DNA of 13,461 bases from JADFRG01 sp046759305 (lineage in GTDB: Bacteria; Chloroflexota; Anaerolineae; Anaerolineales; E44-bin32). Positions within the stretch are counted from its first letter, which is position 1; each line of letters starts with the position of its first letter. The notes under the pieces were generated by a model. It saw nothing but the letters and a program-made list of their open reading frames with translations. It searched no databases and was not told the DNA's origin. The translations under genes and the position numbers were made by a program. The stretch lies in assembly GCA_046759305.1 (NCBI GenBank), contig JBHIBY010000063.1, positions 1 to 13,461 of the forward strand, given 5' to 3'. Below, piece by piece: positions 7,184 through 13,450 of the stretch.

Positions 7184-8065
7184 CTAGTGCCCCTTTCCAT
7201 TCACCCACTCTTCCAAACGCACCCATTCTTCATCTGGCATTGCGACGGTATGCTCCTCGGCCGGAAAATCGCCAGCTTCAACCTCTTCCTTGTAGGCGGT
7301 GATTGCTTTCACCATTTCGCCCTCGAAATCCGCATACTTCTTCACAAAACGAGGTGTAAACCGATCGAACAATCCGAGTAGGTCGTACGTGACCAAGACC
7401 TGACCATCACAGCCGGCCCCGGCACCGATCCCGATGGTTGGTATCTCTAATTCGTCAGAAACCAACTGTCCAAGCCGCGCCGGAATATTCTCAAGGACAA
7501 TTGAAAAGCAACCTGCATCCTCGAGCATTCTCGCGTCCTCTAGGAGATGGGCAGCAGTATCGGATGACATCGCCTGAGGGCCGAAACCCCCTAACACATT
7601 CACCGATTGAGGAGTCAAGCCGAGGTGACCCTGCACAGGAATTCCGGATTCGAAGATGGCTCGCACCGCATCAACTCGCTCGCGTCCTCCCTCCAACTTG
7701 ACCGCGTCCATTCCTCCTTCCTGCAAAAAACGCCCGGCATTGCGCACGGCCTCCGCTACGGATGCCTGGTAGGACATGAACGGCATGTCGCCGATCAACA
7801 GCGGATACTTAGCTCCGCGCGCTACTGCCTTGCAGTGATGAAGCATTTCTTCCATGGTCACGGGTAGTGTGTTCTTATAACCAAGCACGACCATTGCGAG
7901 CGAATCGCCTACCAGAATGGAATCGATCCCTGCGCGTTCGACAGCGGATGCCACGGCATAATCGTAGGCGGTAAGCATCGTGAGGATTTCTCCTCTGGCC
8001 GCCTTTTGCCGGAAGGAATTCGCAGTAACTTTCTTTCGCTTCTTGGGGGGTGCTGCAGTTGTCAT
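7184..8065 (-). CDS. panB: 3-methyl-2-oxobutanoate hydroxymethyltransferase (ketopantoate hydroxymethyltransferase)
   Basis: PanB transfers a hydroxymethyl group from 5,10-methylene-THF to alpha-ketoisovalerate, giving ketopantoate, the first step of pantothenate synthesis. It has 293 residues. Motifs are LTAYDYA (31-37), the metal-binding VGDSLAMV (52-59, D54), IGDMPFMSY (91-99, D93), AVKLEGG (121-127, K123), PVQGHLGLTPQS (143-154), VLENIP (190-195, catalytic-type E192) and GIGAG (212-216). A Lys-rich N-terminal tail (PPKKRKK) precedes the barrel. The ATG at 8063-8065 has a strong SD (AAGGAG, about eight bases upstream). As first gene of the operon it lies behind a leader with a terminator-like hairpin (8100-8129), so expression may be controlled by attenuation. 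Confidence 0.97.
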   Translation of the reverse strand: MTTAAPPKKRKKVTANSFRQKAARGEILTMLTAYDYAVASAVERAGIDSILVGDSLAMVVLGYKNTLPVTMEEMLHHCKAVARGAKYPLLIGDMPFMSYQASVAEAVRNAGRFLQEGGMDAVKLEGGRERVDAVRAIFESGIPVQGHLGLTPQSVNVLGGFGPQAMSSDTAAHLLEDARMLEDAGCFSIVLENIPARLGQLVSDELEIPTIGIGAGAGCDGQVLVTYDLLGLFDRFTPRFVKKYADFEGEMVKAITAYKEEVEAGDFPAEEHTVAMPDEEWVRLEEWVNGKGH

Positions 8066-8099
8066 GGCTATCTCCTTCTTAGAGTGAGACGCTCGGCAG

Positions 8100-8129
8100 A
8101 AATAAAAACCCGCCCGGGCCTGGGGCGGG
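8100..8129 (-). terminator. Intrinsic terminator / possible attenuator hairpin upstream of panB
   Basis: On the minus strand CCCGCCC (8123-8129) and GGGCGGG (8109-8115) form seven G-C pairs around a 7-base loop, followed at once by TTTTTATTT (8108 downward). It ends transcription from the hydrolase gene. It also lies only about 35 bases before the panB start, inside the panB leader. Confidence 0.8.
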
Positions 8130-8187
8130 ACAGCCGCAATTTTCCTAATTGTCCTACCGTCTCGGTCGTGGCCCGATCCAAGCGGCG
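8115..8187 (-). promoter_or_regulatory. Candidate antiterminator-containing leader RNA of the pan operon
   Basis: Minus-strand GGTAGGACA (8150-8158) can pair with TGTCCCGCC (8124-8132), giving eight pairs including one G-U and one A/C mismatch, around a 17-base loop. This uses six bases of the 5' arm of the terminator, so the two folds exclude each other. A second possibility is CGGGCC (8170-8175) with GGCCCG (8115-8120) in the terminator loop and 3' arm. A short ACCG-AGA-CGGT hairpin lies just upstream. The folding was done by eye, without energies. Confidence 0.45.
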
Positions 8188-8193
8188 CGCGAA

Positions 8194-8199
8194 ATTATA
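8194..8199 (-). promoter_or_regulatory. Candidate -10 element (TATAAT) for the pan operon
   Basis: A perfect TATAAT stands on the minus strand 30 bases after the end of the hydrolase gene, in an otherwise GC-rich stretch. No convincing -35 hexamer is seen at 16-18 bases spacing (CTCGCT at 17), so an activator may be needed or the match may be chance. The predicted start is near 8187, giving a leader of about 120 bases. Confidence 0.45.
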
Positions 8200-8228
8200 C
8201 CGTAGCGGGCGGAGTAAGCGAGTCCCGC

Positions 8229-8885
8229 CTAGGTCCCGTCTTGAAGGAACCTTATCAGCTGTTCGACTACCTTACGCAGGCTCTCAGTCGAGGCCGTAAG
8301 ATCACCGGGCACGTTCATGCTGTGGTCAGCGCCTTCGATCAGGTCCAGCTCAAAATGCTTCTGGCTTCGGAGGCTCTCGACTGCCTCCTGTGAATAAAAG
8401 CGATCAGCCGTGCCGACGGCCACATAGGCCGGCTGCATGGTTTCAATGAAAAGCGGATCGAAGAAGGGCGTCCCCAGCGCGGGTGTGAGATACCCCGCGC
8501 GAGCCATTGAGAACTCAGGCCCAGTTGCACACAGCTGCGCCACAACCGCCGCGCCCAACGACTTTCCCGCCAGTCCAACTCGCGGATAGTCTCGAACGCC
8601 AAGTGCTGCGCTAGCAGCCGTTCGACATTCCGCCAACAATACATCGAGGCCCTCCTCGAACGGTTCTCTCCCTGCGGTTTGGAACCCATAGCTGATGGCC
8701 AGCGTATCCCAACCGTGATCTCGGAGTAATTCGCAGGGGTAGTACAGCAATGGGCCATCCACGCCATAGTGATTTCCGGGAAATACTACCAACAACCCTT
8801 CGGCCGCCTCAGGCTGCTTGTAAAACTTGTGAATCAAGGGCCTGCCGTCGGCCGTCTCCAGTCCCAAACTAACTAGTTCAGACAT
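8229..8885 (-). CDS. Small alpha/beta-hydrolase (dienelactone-hydrolase-like), substrate unknown
   Basis: This is a soluble alpha/beta-hydrolase-fold protein of 218 residues with no signal peptide. The nucleophile elbow is GKSLG (107-111, S109), the acid is probably D161 in VAVGTADRFY, and the base is H188 in GADHSM, so the catalytic triad is complete. The strand LLVVFPGNHYG (31-41) supplies the oxyanion region. The size and order fit esterases or KANL3/Tex30-like and dienelactone-hydrolase-like families, but I cannot choose among them. The ATG at 8883-8885 lies 24 bases after the redoxin stop, and I see no SD in that gap. It is the last gene of the rsmI unit, followed by the terminator at 8100-8129. 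Confidence 0.85.
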   Translation of the reverse strand: MSELVSLGLETADGRPLIHKFYKQPEAAEGLLVVFPGNHYGVDGPLLYYPCELLRDHGWDTLAISYGFQTAGREPFEEGLDVLLAECRTAASAALGVRDYPRVGLAGKSLGAAVVAQLCATGPEFSMARAGYLTPALGTPFFDPLFIETMQPAYVAVGTADRFYSQEAVESLRSQKHFELDLIEGADHSMNVPGDLTASTESLRKVVEQLIRFLQDGT

Positions 8886-8909
8886 GATGGGTATTGACAG
8901 ATGCGGGAG

Positions 8910-9428
8910 CTACAGCGGGTGTCGTATGATGGCGCACCCAAAGGGCGGCGTCTCAGACGGATCCGGGTGCCGGCCCGCTAAAACAGCCGCCACGGCTTCT
9001 TTCGTATAGTTCATAGTGGGTGTTCGCTGGCGTAGGCTCACATCGTCAAGCCCACCGCTATAACGGAGCACGCCTTCCTTGTCGATCACGAAGATATGAG
9101 GCGTTGCAACGGCTCCGTAGGTATCTGCCACTTCCTGATTCCGATCCCGCAGCAGTCGCTTGACCTTGTTGTTCTTTGCTACGCTTTTGACAAGCTCATC
9201 GTTTTCATTCTCATTCGAGGCGATGCACCATAGCGCGACCTCGTCGCCCCATTCCTGGGCGAGCTCCTCAAGAACCATATCCGCGCGTTCGGAGTGAGTG
9301 CACTCTGCCGACCAGAAATTCAGCACGACGATCGATCCGCGCCAATCGCGCAGCGAGTGCCCCTGGCCATTAAGCTCCTTCAGCTCAAATTCAGGAGCTA
9401 AAGCTCCTGTTCGGGCTATGGAATCCAT
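8910..9428 (-). CDS. Thioredoxin-fold redoxin (AhpC/TSA- or PRX_like-type), CxxS active site
   Basis: This is a cytoplasmic thioredoxin-fold protein of 172 residues. The fold is shown by APEFELKELNG (11-21), SIVVLNFWSAEC (32-43), the cis-Pro loop VATPHIFVID (107-116) and GVLRYSGGLDD (119-129). The active-site motif is C43-T-H-S46, so only one Cys sits at the usual CxxC place. Other cysteines are C68 and C165, the latter in the C-terminal ETPPFGCAI. That tail resembles the PRX_like1 group, whose members also end with a conserved G-C, so C165 may be a resolving Cys; this is inference. Likely roles are peroxide or disulfide reduction. The ATG at 9426-9428 overlaps the propeller gene's end by 13 bases, and GGAGGG lies about 11 bases upstream. 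Confidence 0.88.
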   Translation of the reverse strand: MDSIARTGALAPEFELKELNGQGHSLRDWRGSIVVLNFWSAECTHSERADMVLEELAQEWGDEVALWCIASNENENDELVKSVAKNNKVKRLLRDRNQEVADTYGAVATPHIFVIDKEGVLRYSGGLDDVSLRQRTPTMNYTKEAVAAVLAGRHPDPSETPPFGCAIIRHPL

Positions 9429-10789
9429 TGTGGAAGATACCCTCCTTCAACTAAGAATTCATCTGGCTCGCCTTCAAGGTTCGTCATCCAAATTTCAGGC
9501 ATCTCATTCGGGTCTGCCTGGCTGAGGCGCATGTAGGCTATGCGGGTTGAATCCGGGTTCCATGTCAGCGAAGCGTGGCTAAAGTCCGGGTCATCGGTGA
9601 TCGGTCGCGGTTGCGATCCATCGGCCTTCATAATCCACACCTGACGTCCCGGCGTCCAGCGCTCATCGAGAAATTTGCGTCCAAATGCGATCCAATCGCC
9701 ATTTGGGGAATAAACCGGCGAGGCATCTTCTACGGTACCGAGACTCAGGTCCTCGATATCCAAGGTGGCCGCTTCAATGCGATAAAGATGGCTGAAGAAA
9801 TCTGCGTCTTCTGGTTCTACCTCATTCGGAAAGACAATCTCCGGCAAGATCAGGTAGTCCCCGTCTGGCGACCAGGATCCCAGCAATCCTAATCCGTTCG
9901 GAACCATATTCAATGCTGTCAGTCCTTCAGGCTCAAGAAATGCAACAGCACTAAGCGATTCATTGTAAAAGGTGAGGATTCCGTCCGGAGACCAAGCAGG
10001 AGAATTCGCGACTTGCCCCTCTGGCTGCACTCGCGTTGGTTCCGCTTCCCCAACCAGCGAAATGAGCCACACCTGTCTCGATCCCGGAACCTGCCGGCCT
10101 GCTGCACTTGATTCCCACTCAAATTGTTCGAACGCCAGGAGTTGGCCGTCAGGCGAAATCGCTGGGGCCTGGCAGCGAGCGGCAGAGTCACACTCATGCA
10201 GTATTTCGTCCGATCTCACTGCTAGGTCAATGAGCCGAATTTCCGAGGATCCGTCACCTCGGATAGCAGTGTATATAACCGAAATCCCACCGGGTCCAAC
10301 TGAGTAGTCGATGACTCCGGCTTCGGTTTCCGTCAACCGACTGCGTTTTTGGGTCGTTAGGTCAAGCAAGTAGAGCTCAGAAGGCCCACCCGACGGCCAG
10401 AGATATGCCAATCGAGGCTCACCAACACGAAAGGTCCAATCCAGGGAACCTAACAGAGGCAGAAAGCGAGTGGACCGCGCGCCCGGTGCGAGACGGACCG
10501 AAATGTCTTGCCCGACAGGCCAATTTTCCATCGGTCGATAGATCAGCGAGTGTCCTTCCCAGGACGTCTCACCAAGAATGGCAGGTTCCACGTTAAACCG
10601 AGTTTCGACCGAAATTCGATCCATCGGGCGATCAAACTCGATGCGGATCGGCGCGCTGGCCGGGACGTGCGGGGACTCGCTTTCCGGGCCAAAAGCCGTA
10701 ACCTCCGGCACCGCCAAAACGCCAAGCAAGAACAGCCCTGCTAATATCCCTGACGCACCGAGCAATGCTGCTTGTCGGCTACTAAACAT
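9416..10789 (-). CDS. Membrane-anchored protein with Ig-like domain and TolB-like beta-propeller
   Basis: The protein has 457 residues. It starts at ATG 10787-10789, in preference to the TTG one codon earlier, 17 bases after the isomerase stop. An N-terminal hydrophobic helix (about 8-29) with no lipobox or clear signal-peptidase site suggests an uncleaved anchor or signal peptide, with the rest outside the membrane. Residues 37-122 look like a bacterial Ig-like (Big_5/SbsA) domain: PIRIEFDRPMD, then the LIYRP and WTFRV strands. Residues 125-457 form a WD40-like/PD40 propeller with at least five repeats of the type (S/A)PxxSPDGxxxAF, at about 208, 263, 304, 358 and 409. Such proteins usually act in binding or scaffolding at the cell surface; no enzyme motif is seen. 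It sits between a sugar isomerase and a redoxin gene, which gives no clear hint of role. Confidence 0.87.
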   Translation of the reverse strand: MFSSRQAALLGASGILAGLFLLGVLAVPEVTAFGPESESPHVPASAPIRIEFDRPMDRISVETRFNVEPAILGETSWEGHSLIYRPMENWPVGQDISVRLAPGARSTRFLPLLGSLDWTFRVGEPRLAYLWPSGGPSELYLLDLTTQKRSRLTETEAGVIDYSVGPGGISVIYTAIRGDGSSEIRLIDLAVRSDEILHECDSAARCQAPAISPDGQLLAFEQFEWESSAAGRQVPGSRQVWLISLVGEAEPTRVQPEGQVANSPAWSPDGILTFYNESLSAVAFLEPEGLTALNMVPNGLGLLGSWSPDGDYLILPEIVFPNEVEPEDADFFSHLYRIEAATLDIEDLSLGTVEDASPVYSPNGDWIAFGRKFLDERWTPGRQVWIMKADGSQPRPITDDPDFSHASLTWNPDSTRIAYMRLSQADPNEMPEIWMTNLEGEPDEFLVEGGYLPQWIP

Positions 10790-10806
10790 CAATCGGCTTC
10801 AGAATC

Positions 10807-11865
10807 TCAGTCTTGTGTCAGCCGTTGTTTGAGGTCTTGCATGATGGGCACAGGTGTAGGATCGGTACCGTATGCCATCGCAAGGTAGTAAGCGACGTAG
10901 TCGCCGAGATGTAAGCTTGTCCATTGGTGAGCCAACCGCGACTGACCCTGGGCTTCCATGATATCCGTATTAAAGCCTTCTACCATCATGATGCTGCGTG
11001 TGATTTCCAAGCGCTTCAGGTTGCGCGGATGATTAAGTGTGGAGCGCAGAAACACCACCATCGTAGGTCCGAAGAGCGATTCGGGATGCTGTACGCCTTC
11101 GACCATGTTGTGATCAGCCTCCGGTAGCTCCTCAAACTGCGCCACAGCCTTTGGAATTTCTGCCAACTGAGTGCGCCATCTCCGTGCCACGGGGCTCAGG
11201 AAATCCGCTGCGATGATAGTGGGCCAACGATCCATGAATTGACCTGCCATACGCTTTGCAAGATTTCTCGCAACCGGCACCTCGGCGCCGATCGTACTCA
11301 TCTGACTATGCATCGCAGCTACCGTCTCATCGAGATCCTCAAGACGAAAATCGATGAATCCCATTCTGACCAGGGCGGAGAGCAACATCCCGAAGGAAAA
11401 GCCAACTGCTGAGCGCGGCTGACCATCATGCTCGAAACGCCATACAGGAGCGCCAGCAGTGACCGCTGTCTCGGCTAAGGTACCGCCGGTGGTCACCGCC
11501 ATCACCTTGGTACCTCGCTCTAATGCAGCATCGAACGCGGAAAGCGTTTCCTCTGTGTTGCCGGAGTGCGAGGACGCGATCAGCAGCGTGCGGCTGTCTG
11601 AGGCAAAGCCCGGAAGATCATAATTGCGCCAGACAACGATGGGAACCTTCGCGCCGTGCATAGCATAGGAGGCCAGCAGATCGCCTCCGATAGCTGATCC
11701 GCCCATTCCTGCCAGAATCACCTGTTCCACCTCTTCGATATCTGGAAGCGGATATTCGTTCCCGAGCTCCCATGCAGCCTGGAGTTGCTCAGGCAACCTG
11801 TTGACATATCCGAGCATATCCATCGGATCGAGTTCATTAAAGCGCTCTGGTTCGTCTAGGATCAC
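10807..11865 (-). CDS. Bifunctional phosphoglucose/phosphomannose isomerase (SIS-domain, archaeal type)
   Basis: This enzyme interconverts glucose-6-P or mannose-6-P with fructose-6-P, linking glycolysis/gluconeogenesis to mannose nucleotide synthesis. It has 352 residues from GTG at 11863-11865. That start overlaps the rsmI stop as GTGA and has GGAGG four bases upstream, so coupling is likely. Longer starts would run into rsmI. Two SIS domains are visible: AGMGGSAIGGDLL (52-64) and the phospho-sugar loop SSHSGNTEET (98-107), then RWRTQLAEIPK (229-239, E236 in the catalytic position) and ELPEADHN (246-253, H252). The C-terminal block LHLGDYVAYYLAMAYGTDPT (318-337), ending in an LK..L helix, is typical. 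The family motif usually reads N-E-x-A-K; here it is A-E-I-P-K. Isomerase activity on both sugars is assumed from the family. Confidence 0.93.
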   Translation of the reverse strand: MILDEPERFNELDPMDMLGYVNRLPEQLQAAWELGNEYPLPDIEEVEQVILAGMGGSAIGGDLLASYAMHGAKVPIVVWRNYDLPGFASDSRTLLIASSHSGNTEETLSAFDAALERGTKVMAVTTGGTLAETAVTAGAPVWRFEHDGQPRSAVGFSFGMLLSALVRMGFIDFRLEDLDETVAAMHSQMSTIGAEVPVARNLAKRMAGQFMDRWPTIIAADFLSPVARRWRTQLAEIPKAVAQFEELPEADHNMVEGVQHPESLFGPTMVVFLRSTLNHPRNLKRLEITRSIMMVEGFNTDIMEAQGQSRLAHQWTSLHLGDYVAYYLAMAYGTDPTPVPIMQDLKQRLTQD

Positions 11866-12683
11866 TCCCCCTCCTCTGCGAGCTTGTAGACCTCGCGTCG
11901 CGGCCAACCAGTCTCCGCCGCCACCTGCCGCGCAGCTTCGGATCGCTTCATTCCTTCAGAGATGCGCCGTGAAACGACTTCACGGACGCTGGCCTCATCC
12001 CATTCAGACATCCAATCCGCACCGCCGATCACCAGGGTTATTTCGCCGCGCGGCTCCTCCCGCTCAAACTGCTCACGCACTTCGGATAGCGAGCCTCGGA
12101 CGACTTCTTCGTATTGCTTGGTCAGCTCTCGGCAGACCGCGATTTGCCGTTCCGGGCCAAATACCTGCTCAAGATTAAGCAGCGTTTCGCGTAATCGGTG
12201 GGGTGCTTCCATGGCTACCATCGTACGGCGTTCGGAAGCGAGCTCTTGGACTGCTCTTTCGCGTTGCCCTGCTTTGCGTGGGAGCCAACCCAGGAACACA
12301 AAAGCATCTGTGGGCAACCCAGAAGCGACGAGTGCCGCCATAGGCGCGGAGGGCCCCGGGATGGGACTGACTTCGTGACCCGCCGCTGCGGCAGCGCGAA
12401 CCAATTTGAAGCCTGGATCCGATACCAGCGGCGTTCCTGCATCTGATACCAGTGCAACCGAACCGCGCAAGAGGTGATCCAGCATTACCTGCAAACGTGC
12501 CGCTTCGTTGTGGTCATGGTAGCTGAGCAAGGGCGTCTGGATTTCGTAGCGATTCAGCAGCTTCTTAGTATGGCGCGTGTCTTCCGCGGCGATGACATCT
12601 ACTTCACTCAGCACGCGCAGCGCTCGGAGCGTGACATCTTCCAAATTACCGATGGGCGTCGAGACTAAGAAGAGCGTTCCCAC
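11862..12683 (-). CDS. rsmI: 16S rRNA (cytidine(1402)-2'-O)-methyltransferase
   Basis: RsmI methylates the 2'-OH of C1402 in the decoding centre of 16S rRNA with S-adenosylmethionine. It is a tetrapyrrole-methylase-fold protein of 273 residues, a usual length. The signature start is GTLFLVSTPIGNLEDVTLRA (2-21), then AAEDTRHTKKLL (32-43), SYHDHNE (54-60), LVSDAGTPLVSDPG (78-91), IPGPSAP (108-114), FLGWLPRK (130-137) and the C-terminal SEAARQVAAETGWPRREVYK (248-267). The start must be GTG at 12681-12683: it matches the family N-terminus and a TAA stop lies in frame four codons upstream. No SD precedes it. An extended -10 lies at just the distance that would start the mRNA at the GTG, so this gene appears to have a leaderless transcript and to head the next unit. 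Confidence 0.96.
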   Translation of the reverse strand: MGTLFLVSTPIGNLEDVTLRALRVLSEVDVIAAEDTRHTKKLLNRYEIQTPLLSYHDHNEAARLQVMLDHLLRGSVALVSDAGTPLVSDPGFKLVRAAAAAGHEVSPIPGPSAPMAALVASGLPTDAFVFLGWLPRKAGQRERAVQELASERRTMVAMEAPHRLRETLLNLEQVFGPERQIAVCRELTKQYEEVVRGSLSEVREQFEREEPRGEITLVIGGADWMSEWDEASVREVVSRRISEGMKRSEAARQVAAETGWPRREVYKLAEEGE

Positions 12684-12689
12684 GCGCGT

Positions 12690-12698
12690 ATTTTAGCA
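12690..12698 (-). promoter_or_regulatory. Extended -10 promoter for rsmI (probable leaderless start)
   Basis: The minus-strand TGCTAAAAT is a TGn plus a TAAAAT hexamer with five of six consensus matches. Six bases separate it from the GTG start, so the predicted transcription start coincides with the start codon. No -35 hexamer is apparent, which is normal for extended -10 promoters. Confidence 0.6.
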
Positions 12699-12706
12699 GA
12701 GCGGAT

Positions 12707-12717
12707 GCGCCAGGCGC
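12707..12717. promoter_or_regulatory. Palindrome GCGCC-A-GGCGC upstream of the rsmI -10 element
   Basis: This is a perfect 11-base dyad at about -24 to -34 relative to the predicted rsmI transcription start, where a -35 element or operator would sit. The sequence is short and GC-only, so chance is possible. Confidence 0.3.
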
Positions 12718-12780
12718 TTTCAGAGGAACCCCGTCGGTAGCAAAGGTGGCCGCGTTCGAACTCGATGTTGGCGATATAGA

Positions 12781-12817
12781 TAGAAATAAAAGGAAAGCCC
12801 GGCCGTTGGCCGGGCTT
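12781..12817 (-). terminator. Intrinsic terminator of the cold-shock-protein gene
   Basis: On the minus strand AAGCCCGGCC (12808-12817 on the complement) and GGCCGGGCTT (12795-12804) form a 10-bp stem with a 3-base AAC loop, followed by TCCTTTTATTT. It lies about 30 bases after the stop codon, so the upstream gene is probably transcribed alone. Confidence 0.92.
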
Positions 12818-12847
12818 CAAACCGATATATCAATGGGTATCCGAGTT

Positions 12848-13450
12848 TTAGGCCACGAGATCTGGAGGTTCGGTGCCCTCCTGCTCGAGCTCCTCAGAGG
12901 ATTCTTCCTCCGACTCAGTGATTTCCGCCTCAGGTTCTTCAGAAGCTTCAGGCTCTTCCTCTTCGACTTCATCGGAAGTCTCTGCTTCAGGCACAGAAGC
13001 TTCAGCCTCTTCTACGGGTTCATCGGCCACTTCTGCCTCAGCCTCGAAATCTTCGACCGGTTCCTGTCCGGGCTCATCGAAGCTCTCCTCTTCAGACTCG
13101 AAATCTTCGACCCCGGGTTCATCAAATGCGTCTTCCACTGATCTAGTAGCTTCGTCCTCTTCCTCTGCTCTCCACGAGGTTTCGCCCCCAGCCGGATCAT
13201 CCGTGGGTTCAGCCGTCCAGGAGGTCACATCAAAGCCCTCTGCGCGTACATTTACTGCCTGGGGACCCTTGTCGGTGTCTTCGACAACGAAGGAGACCTT
13301 TTCGCCCTTCTCCAAGTTGCGGTATCCCTCGCCTTCGATGCCTGAGAAATGTACAAAGATCTCGCGCTCTTCACCGTCAGGTGCGATGAAGCCATAGCCT
13401 TTCACTCGGCTGAACCACTTCACCGTTCCAGACATTCGTTCGGCTGCCAT
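12848..13450 (-). CDS. Cold-shock-domain protein with long acidic C-terminal tail
   Basis: The protein has 200 residues. Positions 5-70 are a normal bacterial cold-shock domain that binds single-stranded nucleic acid: GTVKWFSRVKGYGFI (8-22, RNP1), IFVHFS (31-36, RNP2) and GPQAVNV (62-68). Such proteins melt RNA secondary structure or aid transcription and translation. A simple CspA-type protein would stop near residue 70. Here a further 130 residues follow. They hold two TSWxAE motifs (76-81, 91-96) and a stretch from 101 to 190 that is about 48% Asp/Glu, with a single Arg and no Lys. This part is surely disordered and strongly negative. Start ATG 13448-13450 has AGGAG six bases upstream, in the last bases of the window. 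The fusion is read in one frame without interruption, and a terminator follows. Confidence 0.93.
   Translation of the reverse strand: MAAERMSGTVKWFSRVKGYGFIAPDGEEREIFVHFSGIEGEGYRNLEKGEKVSFVVEDTDKGPQAVNVRAEGFDVTSWTAEPTDDPAGGETSWRAEEEDEATRSVEDAFDEPGVEDFESEEESFDEPGQEPVEDFEAEAEVADEPVEEAEASVPEAETSDEVEEEEPEASEEPEAEITESEEESSEELEQEGTEPPDLVA
13043..13112 (-). repeat. Imperfect direct repeat within the acidic tail coding region
   Basis: The 16-base string CTCGAAATCTTCGACC (plus strand) occurs exactly at 13043-13058 and 13097-13112, 54 bases (18 codons) apart. It encodes the repeated VEDFE. The neighbouring FDEPG peptide is also duplicated (residues 109-113 and 124-128). This suggests the tail grew by small in-frame duplications. 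Confidence 0.7.

Noticed and set aside
7170..7226. Longer panE N-terminus starting at the ATG at 7226
   Set aside because: It would add 19 non-conserved residues, overlap panB by 43 bases, and push the Rossmann glycine motif away from its usual place at the very N-terminus.
6754..7302. 182-codon plus-strand open frame across panE and panB
   Set aside because: It crosses two well-supported minus-strand genes, has shadow-like composition and no recognisable motif.
12754..12763. GTTCGAACTC string resembling a tRNA T-loop
   Set aside because: The flanks do not form a T-stem, and no acceptor stem or anticodon arm can be built in the surrounding gap, so there is no tRNA here.
12873..13397. Long Ser-rich open frame on the plus strand opposite the cold-shock gene
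   Set aside because: It is the antisense shadow of the Glu-rich tail: Glu codons GAA/GAG and their neighbours read as Ser codons on the other strand. It has no SD, and the opposite strand holds a clear conserved domain.
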